Below, in pieces: positions 33,244 to 47,300 of a stretch of DNA of 64,000 nucleotides; the stretch's first letter is position 1; every line of letters starts with the position of its first letter. Position numbers and translations under genes: made by a program. The notes below the pieces were generated by a model. It had not been told where the DNA came from, searched no databases, and saw only the letters and a list, made by a program, of their open reading frames with translations. Source of the DNA: Eledone cirrhosa. Lineage: Eukaryota > Mollusca > Cephalopoda > Octopoda > Eledonidae. Where the stretch lies: the NCBI GenBank assembly GCA_964016885.1, contig OZ024740.1:301898126-301962125 (forward strand), read 5' to 3'.

Positions 33244-33302
<59 letters not shown>
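33237..33302. repeat. (TA)n microsatellite
   Basis: TA run with ATGTA interruptions. Confidence 0.95.
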
Positions 33303-33307
<5 letters not shown>

Positions 33308-33539
33308 GAAAAATAATAATCACCACTATTCATGCACTTTGATTTTCAAATACGACAATTACTGAAAATGTGCATATTGGATATAACTGTGAACTCTATT
33401 TGGCCAACGTAGATGTGGATGAAATTACATTAGAGCTTAAAATATCTGAATACCTAATATAGTTATATTATCAAATCATATAATCTACCATAAGTATTTA
33501 CACACACACATACACGCACAAACACTTATCTCTCTATAT

Positions 33540-33620
33540 ATATATATGTTTGTGTGTGTGTACGTGTGTTCGTGCGTGTGCATGTATGTGTGTGTATATA
33601 TATGTATATATGTATTTTCG
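33540..33620. repeat. (TG)n/(TA)n microsatellite
   Basis: TG-rich run with TA flanks directly before the element tail at 33621. Confidence 0.9.
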
Positions 33621-33960
33621 GCCGCTCTTCGGCGTCATTGGTCACATATAAACAAATACAACCCGAGTATGGTCGGTTCGGCGCCGACTTTACCAGCACC
33701 CCCAGCAAGCTTGCTTGTTGAGGAGGGTGATTTTGGACACCATGTGGGATGAAAAGCGAAACCTGTGAAAGGGCCTAGGAAATCAGGAGCGTCAATGGCC
33801 ATCCAATAAACCATTTTTTGTGTTGTTTTGTTTCTGTGTTTTGGGATTTTTTCTTTTTGGAGGAAAAGATTCATTGTTTTCATTAATATATCTCTCTTGG
33901 AGAAGGTCATCCTGATATATAGCCTACAACCTTGAAGGCATCCAATATTATAGAATACTT
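33621..33960 (+). mobile_element. Probable retroelement 3' tail
   Basis: GC-rich start, then GGATGAAAAGCGAAACC, then a CCAATAAACC polyadenylation-like signal and T-rich end. The GATGA...GAAAC string resembles the worn hammerhead region of PLE tails. No protein remnant, so the family is uncertain. Confidence 0.4.
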
Positions 33961-33971
33961 CTATCTTTGGG

Positions 33972-34200
33972 GTGTATGCATCCGATGTTCAGAGAGTGGG
34001 ATTGGCTCTTTGCAAAGCCTTTCCTCACCTAAAAAAGCTACAAGCACAAGCATCGCTTGATATGTAATAGTTTTTGCGGTGACTGGCATTGCTAGCTATA
34101 GGCAAGTCCCTAGCAGGAATAAACAGCCACGTCTGTGCTGCAGATACTTAAGTATCAAGCGACGGCATTACCTTAACTCGAGTTGCAACCATCTTGTATG
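33972..34200 (+). mobile_element. Short interspersed repeat, family K, copy 2
   Basis: Homologous to 12466-12700 with about three-quarters identity by eye. It lies right after the tail at 33621-33960. Confidence 0.7.
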
Positions 34201-36640
34201 TATGTAGGAATTTAAAGGAAAAAAAAATACTTTTAAGAATTCGAAGAAAATAGATTTTAGTCTAACCGTGTTCCAGTATTATTGAGAAGCAATCTATAAG
34301 CAATAATTTCAATTATTTAATTTCTTTCACTCATCAAGAATAATAAGTTTAAAGTTGATTGTTTGATCATTTTGATAAATCAACGAGCTACCCAACAACA
34401 GATAAAATGAAAAGAAGGCAGAAGTATAAGAATCGAATAGGCCAGCGACAGGATTGATAAATAATTGAGTGCAAAATAAGTGTATGAAGAGAAACAAATC
34501 TTAACATGAACAAATCTAGTTTCAACACCGGCTGATTGTACATGATGGGTAACATTTGTAGAAGAGTAATATAAAGGATGAGTAACGACGGAATAAATAA
34601 TAATTGAGCCCAACGTCTAACAGTAAATTAAACAAAACTTGAACAGTTATCGGAGAAAAATATATTTAAAAAACTCGAAATTACATGGAGATAACTAAAA
34701 CAAATGATATTGTACATATACACGATTACATGGCGTTGACTAAAAGTAAAATGATATAAAATGTTATAATATATATACTCGAAATTACATGGCTATGACA
34801 ACAAAAAATCATGTTCGATATTTAAATGGAGCACCATGTAATGAAAACGAGGGAAGTTAGTTAGACAGAAAAAGTCAAAATCAAGAAAGATTAAGCGTGG
34901 TGTGGAGAAGAAACTAGACAATCATCGGCAAAAATGTGTGAGCGAGACAAAAACAATATGACTTTGTCTTTCACTAGTGGCGAAAGTGCTTACCAGCCAT
35001 TCGGTTAGCTACCTCTCGAAGACAACTTTCTCTCAGCGTTATCTGCATTATGTGGTTGAGATTATCGCGGACAGATTTGCGGGATTTCTCATATTTTTAT
35101 GTGTCCCAGTCGAGACAAGAAACAAATGTAACACTCATTTATAGCATATTTGACATAATATTCATCTCTGTTTTGAGCAACTCTACTTGCTTGATGTATT
35201 CAATTAAGTATGTTTGCTTAAATTCTTCTTTCCCAAATTCAGCACATGTCAACTCACATAATCTGGTATATTCCCAACCTACTATCAGTGGCGGATTAGC
35301 TGGCAGGGTATTAATGAACAAGTATTCCATGTAATAGTGAGGTTCATAATCTAGATCGTTCAATCAGGCTGATTTTGCCGATTCTCAACGAGTTCACTAC
35401 TTCTGGTCAAGAAATTTGTTTATCACATTAATCAACCTCTCTGCAGTCTGGTCGAGAAACAGCTGCAATGAACTCACTAAATACGCATAAAATTCACGAT
35501 TTCTTTTCCAATGTTTCGGCAAAATGCAGCTGAAATGCCACACGTATTTGCGTGAAATCATGTTGCATGTGTCTCTTGTGATCTGCAAAAAACAAGTGCA
35601 AATGTATATCCGCTTAGCTTCTCTACCAACCACAAACATCTAACAGCATTCGCCCAAAGCTTTTGTCAGAGCTCTACCCCTAGTACATGCAAAATATTCC
35701 TCAAGCTTCAACTAAAATATCTAAGTAAAGTCGGAAAGATTGTTAAATGTGTTCCTTTTATGAAGCATTGTATTTTACATTTAATAGAGGATTATATATG
35801 TATGTTATTAAACATATTACTACACTGTTTAAATAATCTTAAATGTATATTTACTCTTCAGGGAACCATGGTAAAATACCGGATAATTACGATTCCTCTC
35901 AGCAGATTTTATGTTGCAAACTTAATCGCAGGCTTGATTCGTTATCTCATGTAAAAGAAATTTGATGTTTTTCATTCTTCTTATTAATTTTAATAATCTA
36001 CCCGATATTTGTTTGATTTTGTAAATATATGTAAGTGTACGTCTAAATAAATGTCCAAATTCGATAAGCGCAGTCTTACTCTTGTTTTACCTTATTTACT
36101 TCAAGAAATCAATTCCCTGTTCACGGTCGCTATATTCTCCACGTGGTATTTCATCATAGTAATGAAGGCTTGGGCCGTGTGGTATAAATACACTGGATCC
36201 AGCCACTTAGCATTTAACACCACAATACCTCTTTAAGCAAGTCGAACTCGGCAAATTTTAAAATCAGAACATAAAAACACGGTAACTACTTAACACTTGA
36301 AAGTTTGTCCGTCACACTATCGATTCTTTTGTCAACCGCCTTCGCACAAGATGAATGTGTGTAAACAAACAAATAATTATATTAATTCAACATATAAAAA
36401 CTGTTTAAAGAATGAAACATATGACGTAATTGTGTTCGCATGGCAAGTGACTTGATCTAAGATTGTATGTGGGAAACGAAATAATTGCATTATGAATAAA
36501 AAAAACATGATTCACATTCAAAACATATATGCTGTTACATTTACTTTTTGAAACACATTATAGCGTACAATACTCTCACGAATCTAAAATAAACTGACGG
36601 TAATGAAATACGTGTCATTTAAATTACTCTTTACTAATAT
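34201..36640. other. AT-rich region without supported genes
   Basis: Short TGAC/TACATGG-containing phrases recur near 34680-34800 (ATTACATGG three times), perhaps an old tandem duplication. No coding similarity or repeat family recognised. Confidence 0.45.
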
Positions 36641-36644
36641 TTGA

Positions 36645-36770
36645 ATGCTTATATATATATATATATATGCATATATATATATGTATGTGTGCATGTATGT
36701 GTATATGTGCGTGGGTGAATGCTTGTGGGTGTACGTATGTATATATGTGTACACATATAGAGGCGTATGT
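36645..36770. repeat. (TA)n/(TG)n microsatellite
   Basis: TATATA run passing into TG/TATG repeats. Confidence 0.9.
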
Positions 36771-36849
36771 GAGTGTTTGTCTACACATTTATGCGTGTAC
36801 ATGCGCATCTGGACCCATGTGTACACACCGGCTCACGCACAACATATTG

Positions 36850-37125
36850 TGCACCCTCAGCTCTAGCCCTACCCCGTGTGCCGGACCACTCTTCCACCCA
36901 CCCTAACTCCCTTTTCTTTTTTATTTTCACCTGTATTTTGATTCTTTATTTTCTTTGCTTTTTTTATTATACAATTCTGTTTTTATTCCTTTCATTCTAC
37001 ACTCCAAACTCTGTCATTCCTGATGAAGGGCAAATGCCCGACACGTTTACTGTTTCCGTTAGGATTTCTCTCAAGCGTGTAACTAATAAAACTTTTTTAA
37101 ATCCATTTTAGGGTTTGTTTCTTGT
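36850..37125 (+). mobile_element. PLE-type 3' tail with worn hammerhead core
   Basis: Pyrimidine-rich segment (36900-37010) followed by CTGATGA (37018-37024), a GGGC/GCCC hairpin, GACACG, and a TAATAAAAC polyadenylation-like signal. This order (polypyrimidine, CUGAUGA hairpin, polyA-like signal) matches the PLE-1 tail. The conserved GAAA reads GACA, so cleavage is unlikely. A TG microsatellite follows at 37139-37180. Confidence 0.55.
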
Positions 37126-37180
37126 ATTGTCATTATATATGAGTGTGTGCGTGTATGTGTGTGTGGGGGGGGGGCGTGCG

Positions 37181-38720
37181 TGTATGTATAAATATACATA
37201 TATACATATATGTTATTGTGTGTGTGTGCAGATATACACGGAAGTACACACACTAATGGTGTAATAAAATAGTTCCTTAACTAGAAAATAAATATTCAAT
37301 TAGCATCATACATTTGGACATATACAACTACTATTCCTCTACTCCCCTAATCTTCTATATAGAGCCTTAATTGTGACTAACTCTAAATGCAATCTGACTA
37401 GAACTGAAATGGACATGCTCCTCGCCACAAGAAATAAAATAATGTAATTTGATGTTAACATTTGGACCAGATAAAACTGCCCCAATAACATTGATGTCAG
37501 AATGGGATCGAGTGACTCTGCTCAGGTCAGAGACTTAGTTGGACGTTTCTTACTAAACAACATACACGAGGATTTCTGCCTTCTTAACAGGTGATTTGTA
37601 TCGTCATGATGCCTTTTCATAATAAAAGGCTATAATAGTAACCTTGATAGAACCCCCAAAAAAGTGTTTGCATCTCGGTTTTTTTTTTATATTACGAAGA
37701 TATAATTAATAAAGTAGGGATAACATTCACGATTTCTAGTCCTAGAAATGACCTTTGAACAGAACAATGCGATTCATTAACTTTACAATTAGGTGAGGAC
37801 TCCCTTTTTAAAGTAAATATCTCTTAAATCTGCCTCGATCAATACATAAGTATTTCGTAAAAAACAAATGTAAGTAATAGAATGTATAAACAGTCCTCTA
37901 ATAGAGTTATATTTAACCAAAATTCAGAATATTACAAGGAGGCGTTTACTAGATTTATAATGAAGAAATCCAACGCGACATAGATAAAAATAACTGTAAT
38001 AATGGTTAAACACATAATTACCCACAATAGCATAATCACGCAGATCTAAATATGAACTTGATACAGAAACTAACCTAAGGAGACAAACGATAAAACCATT
38101 GATCATGAAAGACTTTAAAAATCGCATCTAACAGATATAGGGTTAGTGGTATTTTGAGAGAATGCAGGCATGACAGCAGAGATAGATGTGTGTGCCATAA
38201 TAGAAATATAACTAGAAGAACCAAAAGCAACTAGAATGTTGGGGCACTTGTAGTAGGTTGGCTAGATTATCCTCAACACAATAGTTGATTCTAAGGTTGC
38301 AGTGAATGAACATCTCAGGATTCTTCTGCAAGTTGACGTACGCAATAGCGGAAAGAGTGAAGATTGTGCAAGCGTATGAGAACAGCTTTAATTAAGCAAA
38401 CGAGTGAAATCTTTGAATTCAGGTTTCCGAGTAAATGATTTCAAAGAAGGATACAAATGTTAATTAAGAAGTTGTCTAGAACACTCCAACACAAAGAGAC
38501 ACTATACTTCGAACGCCGCAGGTTATTCAGGACAATCGCCATAGAAGTCGACACGTAAATTGGCACATAAGCAGGGGGCCAACGGGTGTAGAAAAGTCTG
38601 AAGTCGAATAGATATAATTTCGCATGTGTACAGCGATTAAAAGTGCATGGCAGGAGCAAACGTGTAATTTAAATTTATTTCTGTACCTACTTTATGCTAC
38701 GGAACAGGGCTAAACAATAT
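37181..38720. other. AT-rich region without supported genes
   Basis: TG/TA microsatellite remnants to 37230; otherwise nothing recognised. Confidence 0.45.
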
Positions 38721-38724
38721 TTTA

Positions 38725-39290
38725 TTATAATTGATAAAAATGTTTCCCAATCACGTAAGTACAACAGAGCTTTAAACAAATTACAATCAAACTTCCCTCT
38801 CCAAAAAATCTAATTTAACAGAATATTTAGCACATAGTAACTGCGCTAACTTGCATAGGTATAATTTGACATCAGGCAATAGGGTTTATTCTATCAAAAT
38901 AAGAGAAGGACTACCTAAAATTAAATATTACCTTTTTAGAAGTCCAAACTAGTTAAATAATCTTAATACTGTAGATAATACTTATGCTAACCCAATAGCT
39001 AACACAAATTATAGATTAAGAAAAGCACAAAGTTGTCCTCTCGCTGGTAATAGCCTCACATCTAACATAGTATATCAGTTCCCAGTGTCTAAACTTAATG
39101 CTAGTGAATCTTCCATCGAAGCAATGTGGAATAATTTCAATTCACCGTACTAATCCCTCGTCTACTCTTTTAAGAATGTAATACTGAGAAATTCTAGCTC
39201 ACTCGCCAATTCCCTATGGGATTTGAAAAAATGCAGAGATGTCTTACTCTTTATCTTCGACTTATTTGAAAACCGGAAGATTGTATGAGT
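38725..39290 (+). pseudogene. Decayed PLE RT C-terminus and GIY-YIG linker
   Basis: Plus-strand translation gives IIDKNVSQSRKYNRALNK (compare the PLE region LLDRDFPIGHKYRSIFNR in PLE-2), then AQSCPLAGNSLTSNIVYQF, which matches the Cys block leading into the GIY strand. A worn nuclease follows to about LWDLKKC. Many stops. It is closest to the PLE-1/PLE-2 lineage and is much older. Confidence 0.6.
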
Positions 39291-41515
39291 CTGACAGCCA
39301 AAAATGCAATTCTTTTTTTAACTGAGTGCCTCTTAATTATTACGTCTAATCTAGAGTTATTGAATAAGAAGTTTAAAATAGTTTCAACTTGCCCACAGAG
39401 AAATTTCTATTAATTTTGCTATTATATATTTGACAAAACTTAAACAATTTATCATAAATTTGAAATTAAGTCATGAATTTTGCATTATCTACCTTTACTG
39501 CCTATATCCTTAATAAGCAGCATACTCCTTTTTATATTAGTCATTTTATCCATATAACATTATTATGAAATTAAGTCCTCTCACGTCCTGTCTATAAGTT
39601 TTCTTAGATCTACACAGGAGATTTTGTTTACATTAAATTCCTAGATATCTCATAATAACTCGTATATAACGCACGTTGCTCACACTTTAATTGAATGCTA
39701 AATATTTTGGATTCGGATATCTGTTCATATATCTTAATATAACAGCGCTTTAAACGGTCAACTGTAGTGGCTAACATAGTCAATCGTCATGTTGTCACAA
39801 AAGCTTATTTTTCTGTTGGACAATAAAATGATTTCATTTAATAAGTCGAAAATATATTTGTGGGTATCGATATAAACTATACTATATCTCGGAAGATTTA
39901 TGTCTTACATTAGACCTTTTATGACCTCAATCTCCTTGAATGATGCTAAAAAAAACCCCAACGTATTCCTTCATCCATCTAATCAACAGTCTTCCGTATG
40001 TACGTTTTGAAAATATTATTTTTAATATCTGTAATTTATTGATTTACATTGTGGAATAACTTTCTTCTGATTGAGGCTCTAAGAACTTTTATCCGTTTTC
40101 CTGAGGCTGCTAGGCTGAGGAAAGCCATCTTGAAGCAGTAGTCATTGCTCAAATGCTTGCATCAAAGCGTACTCCCTCAAAGGCAGCATGTGGTCATGTT
40201 AAACGCCCACTTTTGCCTCTGCGGACTTTAAAATAACAACCTGATAATCTAAAGATTATTAATTTATTTAATGTTCCAAGAAGGATGAAATGCAATGCGA
40301 AGTTTGTCCATATGCGCAAAGAGGATAGAATACTACACATCGAAACCTACGAGGGTTCGTTTAATTCCTTTTTTTTAAAATAACATTTCAGTTAAGTTGA
40401 AAATCATTTAAATATAGGTATCCAACTCAATGCTGTACGAAACTTTCTGAATCATATTTATGATCGTCCATTTGTTTTAAAGATCAAATCCATTTATTAT
40501 TAAGCAATCGGATTTCGTATGCTGGCATTACTCAAAAAGCCGACGGGTTTTAATATTCTATGAACCTACACTTTTCATAATTTCAGCAGTTTGTGGGGAG
40601 ACATATCGTATCTCAGTAGTTGACTGGTTATGAAAATTCACTTTGATCTTGAGAGTGCTCCTGGTGCTATGATACCAACCCCACCTAAGACTACCCCGAG
40701 ATCTGAAATCAGTAAGAAAAACACTGTAAATAATACACTATAATTAGTTAGGTGATACATTAAATGGTGTTAGTATTACATGATGAGACGTTGGTACAAC
40801 AGCGTCTAACATTGTTTAAATATGAATTCAGTTTTTTCAGCAGGAGATACACTAATTCTAGAATAAGAGAGTTTTTTCAGCAAATCCCCAGATTTATATA
40901 CAGGCATATACGTTCGGTGTTTTTCTGATTATTTTTTCTCTTTCGCCATTAATTCAACGGTTTTGGAAGAAAAGTTCTTTCTCATATTTCAAGTGAAAAT
41001 TTATTAATAGAAAATAATTACAAAAATGAATAAGCAAGTAGAGAAAGGTGTTATTATAGTGTTTGTTGTTGTTTTGAATCTATTAAAGAAATTAAACACA
41101 CAAAGTGTGATCATACACCCCCTTAGCGATTTCCCTTTATCCTTCGCTTAATTTCATTATTATATCGTAGTATTTGTTCATTGCCAATCGCGTCGATCTT
41201 CCGCCTACTTGACTCTTATCACAACATTTACCTCAACGGTAAAAGTTTTACAGTGCACGTTGTTTCATACTTTTCGCTTCCCTGCAACATCACTTAATAA
41301 TCACTCCTCTATATTTCTACCATTATGTTCTTTTTCCTATTCTTTAATTTTACTATAAATCTCTTCAACCATTCCCAATTTTCTATTTACTTTCTTCTTT
41401 GCCTTTTCCAGCTTTCATTCAACACAATTTTCTGAGTCTTATATTTACTGTCAACAACAATGGTATACTTCTAAAGTGAAAATAAACGCACATATGTGTG
41501 TATATGCGTGTAAAT
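39291..41515. other. AT-rich region without supported genes
   Basis: No repeat family, RNA gene or coding similarity recognised. Confidence 0.45.
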
Positions 41516-41525
41516 ATACACACAA

Positions 41526-41569
<44 letters not shown>

Positions 41570-41667
41570 TTATATATATATATATATATTTATATACATA
41601 CATACACATGTATATATTGTATTGCGTGCCCCCGAGACCTTGTACGTGTGCGTTAGCATATGTAAGC

Positions 41668-41722
<55 letters not shown>
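41516..41722. repeat. (CA)n/(TA)n compound microsatellite
   Basis: CA run at 41525-41556, then TA runs interrupted by a short unique stretch (41610-41665). Confidence 0.95.
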
Positions 41723-41724
<2 letters not shown>

Positions 41725-41790
41725 GGCGGTGTCCCAGCATGGCCTCAGCTAGTCGGCTGGGACACGTAATAGAGTAATGGAGTAACATAT
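41722..41790 (+). mobile_element. SINE 3' end fragment with hairpin
   Basis: GTGTCCCAGC and GCTGGGACAC form a perfect 10-bp hairpin around a ~20-base loop. The tail AATAGAGTAATGGAGTAAC runs into ATATAT. It resembles 3' ends of tRNA-derived cephalopod SINEs; the head is missing. Confidence 0.5.
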
Positions 41791-42241
41791 ATATGTATAT
41801 AGGGTATATATGTATGGGTTTGTATAATTGTTTATGTGTTTGAATGGGCGTATAACCAACACGTTATAAGGTGCGTTGGGGCCGGTTTGATATAGTAGAA
41901 AAACAGATAACTAACGTTCAACAACCATTTACCGCCTTCAAATGGAACAATACTTCTAAACCTATCGGGCATATAAAATTATTATTCGACCGTTAGATAG
42001 ATTTCAATGCATTAGAAATTATTCGCTTGCTTAGAATTCCGTGAGGATTGTGTTGTATCTTAGTTTGTTTGCTCGTGTGTGATTAATATTTTTTTCCATA
42101 GTCCAGTAAAGCTATTCTAACACTATTGGTGTAAGCCCATGTTCGATGCAATTTTTCCTTGTGTTTTATAATTGTTTTCGGTTTTTCCTTATTATATCTA
42201 GTGATGTTTCTTCCTCTATATTTTCCTTATAGTATTATTAC

Positions 42242-42471
<230 letters not shown>

Positions 42472-42539
42472 TTTTATACTCTGCAATGTATTGAGTACCG
42501 TACTTACTGTGGTTACCTCCGATTCAACCCGGAATAACG

Positions 42540-42573
42540 TATATATATTTATATTTATCTATCTATCTCCCTT

Positions 42574-42634
<61 letters not shown>

Positions 42635-42760
42635 GTATGTCTGCGTTTTCGTGCGCGTATTGTGCGTAGAAGTGTGATGCCATGTAGACATTTATATATA
42701 TGAGCACACTCACACACACAAACACACATACACACACACAAACACACACACGCACACGCA

Positions 42761-42818
<58 letters not shown>

Positions 42819-42825
42819 TACACAG

Positions 42826-42856
<31 letters not shown>

Positions 42857-42860
42857 TCAT
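42540..42860. repeat. Compound microsatellite (CT, TA, CA, TA)
   Basis: CT/TA at 42560-42635, a short unique stretch, a long CA tract at 42711-42815, then TA at 42830-42857. Confidence 0.95.
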
Positions 42861-42935
42861 GAAATTGACCATTTATTGATTTTTTTTACGTTTGAGTTAT
42901 ATTATTATTTAAGTATTATTGATACAAAAGGGTTA

Positions 42936-43122
42936 GACACGCCACTAGAGCGTTAGACACCGTGCTTTGCATCATAGAGTTACGGCCCTTTGTGGTCTGA
43001 GTTTAAATCCCGCCGAGTTTAACTTTGCGTTTCATCTTTACGAGGTCGATAAAGTAATGTACCAGTAATGCACTGGGATAATTGCTGACCTTGTGCCAAA
43101 AGTAGAAACAATTATTATTTAA
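42936..43122 (+). mobile_element. tRNA-derived SINE (family O)
   Basis: Contains CTGAGTTTAAATCCCGCCGA, TTTGCGTTTCATC, GTACCAGTAATGCACTGGG and a TAGAAACAATTATTATTT tail. Full body, divergent head. Confidence 0.9.
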
Positions 43123-43127
43123 GTGTT

Positions 43128-43600
43128 CTATAGAATGCATAAAACGTGTGTGACTAGATAGAAAGACAATCTTCTTCGTCTTATTTGCCCACCTATTCTT
43201 GAGAAGGTCGTGGGGACAGAGTGCTCAAACGTCCTTCCAGCGGGTCCTGTCAGAAGCAACCGTTTCAAACTGATTGGGCTGGATTGCCAAGCGAGACCAG
43301 CCACGCTCTTGGATGTCGTCCAGCTCTTCATCTTCTGTCGCCTAGTTTTGCCCGTAAAATCTGTCAAGCGATACTTTCCTGAGATATTCTAAACACATGG
43401 GCATAGTATCGGAGCTGTGAGCCCTTAATTTGGAGAAATAATGGCTCTATTTGGAATGACTCGCTCATCTCCAAGCTACGATTTCTATCGAGCAGCCTAC
43501 TCCAAATACCCCTCGGAAGAATGCAATTTCGGCCGCTTGTATTTGCGATCGTATACTTGAGGTAATTACCCAAGAATCATGATAAGGGTTGGAACGAATA
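43128..43600 (-). pseudogene. Non-LTR retrotransposon (LINE) 3' coding end
   Basis: Minus-strand frames read RSLEMSESFQIEPLFLQIKG, SQLRYYAHVFRISQESIA and then AGLAWQSSPISLKRLLLTG. This is the segment after the RT domain of a LINE polyprotein (family pattern: E-P-L-L-L-R-I, then S-Q-L-R-W-x-G-H-V). Homologous to 61725-62210. Frames are broken and the RT palm is not present here. Confidence 0.7.
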
Positions 43601-44150
43601 CCGAATTGTGTAAATGGATCATGTCTCTGCCATTACCTTGCGTCAATCTTATTGAAAGCCATGCGTTTCCACATTGCACCATATAAATCCTTCAAGATAG
43701 AAACAATTACATCTGGTCAAGCTTTATAAGTGTCATGGGATACATGCTGATATATTTTATCAATATTTAGTAGTTAAGTTTTTTTAAATGTTAATACTGT
43801 AACCCGTGTCTCAATACGGGTGGTACTATAGATGTAGAATACAACCGCAAGCTTATTCAGCCAACGTCCTTTGAATACAATCTTAACCGACAACTAATAA
43901 GTCTCTTCAAAACTGTACAAGATGTCAAAAAAACACATACATTGCGAACAAATAATTGTTGTTCAACCAATCATTTCACCTGAATTCTTGCTGTCATGTT
44001 GATTTGTTCAATGCCATTAATATAGCGACAATTGATTTGTACAAGTCTAGCTGACCTATCAACGAATTACATTTTTAAAGGCTATACAATTAAGGAAATT
44101 AAAAGTGTGCCTAATATTTTTACGTTTAAAACAATACTGTAAAGGGACGT
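43601..44150. other. Unassigned AT-rich stretch
   Basis: Nothing recognised. Confidence 0.4.
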
Positions 44151-44300
44151 TAATTAGTGGTTAAAGATTTGGCCTCACACTCGTGAGGTTGTTAGTTTGT
44201 TTCCCTGAAAGAGTGGTGTTGTGACCTTGAGTATGCCATATTATTTCACCATTTGCAATCCACTCAGCTCGAACAAAAGGAATTATGACCTCAATGGGAC
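44150..44300 (+). mobile_element. Degraded tRNA-derived SINE (family G)
   Basis: TTAGTGGTTAAAGATTTGGC resembles a tRNA A box and D arm, TGTTAGTTTGTTTCCC a worn B box, followed by GTGTTGTGACCTTGAGTA and CCACTCAGCTCGAACAA, which match the SINE at 52485-52738 in layout. Confidence 0.6.
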
Positions 44301-47300
44301 CAAATGTTGGACAACATTGGTTGCATTGAGAGGGGAGACTGTTTTACATGGACGACTGCTGGTTTCCACAAATCAAATTGTGCGGGCTTCTGTTTTCTAA
44401 TGGGAACTTTCTATGCTGCAAAACCCATGCTCATTCGTGAACAAAGTTGCTCTTATCTTACTAGATTACTACCGACCTTGCATCCTGAGAAATGAATATG
44501 CACTAAGTTCCAACTTAATGTCTAGATTTTGTATATAATACAAGATTTGTGCAACGCATTTAAGTGATCGTAGATGTGTGTGTACAAGAACACGTTCATT
44601 AATTTGGAGAATACAGCCATGGAGAAAGAAATCAATTTCATGTCAGATGCCACGCAAACTTCCCTTCATAAAGTAATAAGTAGTGTCCTCAGTCACAATT
44701 TCCGAGTATGACTACCCTGGCTTACATAAATTTCGCCTTCAGTTGCATTCGACTTACGGTATTTGGAGTGGGAATCTCTCCACGGTTACGGATAATCGCT
44801 TAACACTTAGACCAGGTTTAGTATCCTATGCGGAGGATGCGCTTCAATACCCATGGATAGCGTCATATCTGCTTGTCTTATAATAGTACGACTGTATTAT
44901 ATTATTATGAACTGGTTTAAGGAAAAATGGGTACACCTGTTGCCAAATATTGTAACCCTTCCTCCTTATTCCGTTAGGTATGAATGTTTAACTAATTTTT
45001 TTAACTGAATTATTCAATGTTGATTCCCTTTTTTCTTCTACGTTAAAACAGTTTTCTTGGATTATGGTGTGTCAACTACACTTAATAATGGTTTTCCTTC
45101 TGAAGTCCAATACCAGTTAGCTATCCGAATTCTGGTGCATTGTTCAGAGTGAGTGTTTCATGAACTAATGTATATTATAAGAGTATATGCTGCTTCATGG
45201 CGCACAAGTATTCTGTCTTTACAATTATAGATGATTGACGTTCCTGATGCCATGCCAAGATTATTTTTGTTACGACTAGCATTTTACCTTTCAGCTTCTT
45301 TCAGTTATTTATTTGAATTGTTTCAGGAATTACCTAGGAAACGTCTTTCTTAATTGTGTTATTGATAAATTAGCTCCACTTACTCATCGAAAACAAAACA
45401 TAAATCATTTTACTTTGATTTTCGTTAACATTGAAGATCTTCGTTTTAAAGTTAGTTCTTTTTAATAATTTCTTCTATAAAATTCTCCTGATATTTCTGC
45501 TTCGTGCGTGTCTTGACATTACGTGCCTGTAGTTCTTTGTCTATAGTTATCTTCCCTTTCATCAAAACAACTTTACCGCAATAGGAAATGTGCTGGGTCT
45601 GCAATAATCTTTCAATTGTTTGGGAATTAAATTTGGGGTCCTCTACCCATTTACCAATGTGCTTCTGCTTCCTATTCTTACATTTCAGCAATCACATTTT
45701 TCCTTTACCGCTCTCCATCATTTATTTAGCCAACAAAAATAACCAGAGCCTTTCTTCTTGTTCTCCTCCATGTGTGCAGGCCTTTCATGGTTTCAGTATT
45801 TATCATGACTATTGGCATAAAGATCAAATAGCTGATTCTTTTGGGACGCAAGGCTTTAATCACTCCCTGTCACAATCTCCTTTGCAGATAGTGAGCTTCT
45901 CTACCCATTATTCACATCCAGTTACATCTTATCTTTGATCGTTGCCTTATTTTAACATTCATTCTGGATAGGTCCATGCACCATTACATAATTTTAGCTA
46001 CAATGTCTCTCTGGAAATATTTACACTATCAATATCGTGAAGCGACGCTTTCATTCCCTGATTCTTCTCCTTGTGAGAATTCCTTTCCTCTTCCAGCTAT
46101 TCTCCCTGCCTAGAAATTACAAGAAGGGATATATTAATGTTTCATTTCTCATTGGCGATACTTAGTTAAGCCACTTTATTCCACTCTCCCTGCTTATAGT
46201 TGCGCTAACTTTCTAATTTCAACGCCGCGGTAACTCCTTGTATCAGCGGTACAATTCCACGATCTTTCCCAGTTGCCAGTGAAGGCTGTACGAAAACTTC
46301 AAATCTGGACCGAACGAATTCTAGTGTCGCACTTCAGAATTTGGGCTAACCGGACGTTTAGTATATTTGGAACAATGAATTATATATTTGAAGGTCCTCC
46401 TGCCTTCAATAGCTATCAGGCACTGAAATCTAACGTTAAAGCACAATTACTTGCTTTCTTCTTTTCCAATATTAACTTCGACAGATTTGGTTCTGTTCCG
46501 CTAGACATCCCTTCTCGGTGTGCTATGCGTTTATTCGCTCTGCATTATTAATTCTACATATGGAACGAAAATATCCTTCCGTCTAGTCTACTGGTTTATG
46601 ATCCTGATAATATTCATGCTATGACTATGAAAAATCTTCTCTTCACACTAAATTCGTTAATAGATATGCCATAAGTTTTTCCCTGCAAGCTCGCTGGAAG
46701 GCGGTCTCTTCTGTACTTTCAAAACCTATTGTGAACAATCTAGTCTTTGTAATTACCACCTCACATTTGTGAAAACCCGTTGTTCTTTCATATATAGAAA
46801 TATGTGTAAAGCTTTAGCATGCTAGTCTCCACCAAAAAAGTCATGAAATTTCTGGATGCATTTGTTTTAATTACGTAACATCTTTATACTATTTCTCGGT
46901 CTTTTAATAGGGCTATCCCCTCATGTGCGATGTTGGTCGTCTAGTAGGTTATTTCTTCAATATTTCTTAATTTGAAATCTGATCTGTCTTGTTCCCAAAT
47001 ACTTAAAATATGAAAATGTTACATCATATTCTGATCAGCTTTAATACCCCAAGGACTGTGTCCCTTTAAATAATTTTCATTTGTTTCTTCTCCTGGAATT
47101 TCCCATGCGGAGTTTCTTTTTGATCTGTAAGTGTGACTTCCAATAAAAGCAATACAGGGCACCGATTTGTGAAGTATTTGTTTAAGAGAAAGCGTCATAT
47201 TAAGAAATGCTTTTGTTGTTAAGACAAATTAACTATGCTCTTTACAATGCCGTTCGAGTGCGGACTGCTGTAATAGATAGAAATCTACAATAATGCAATA

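Noticed and set aside
45452..46551. Short frames in the 45-46.5 kb region as host exons
   Set aside because: No recognisable domain, and length is within chance expectation for this composition.
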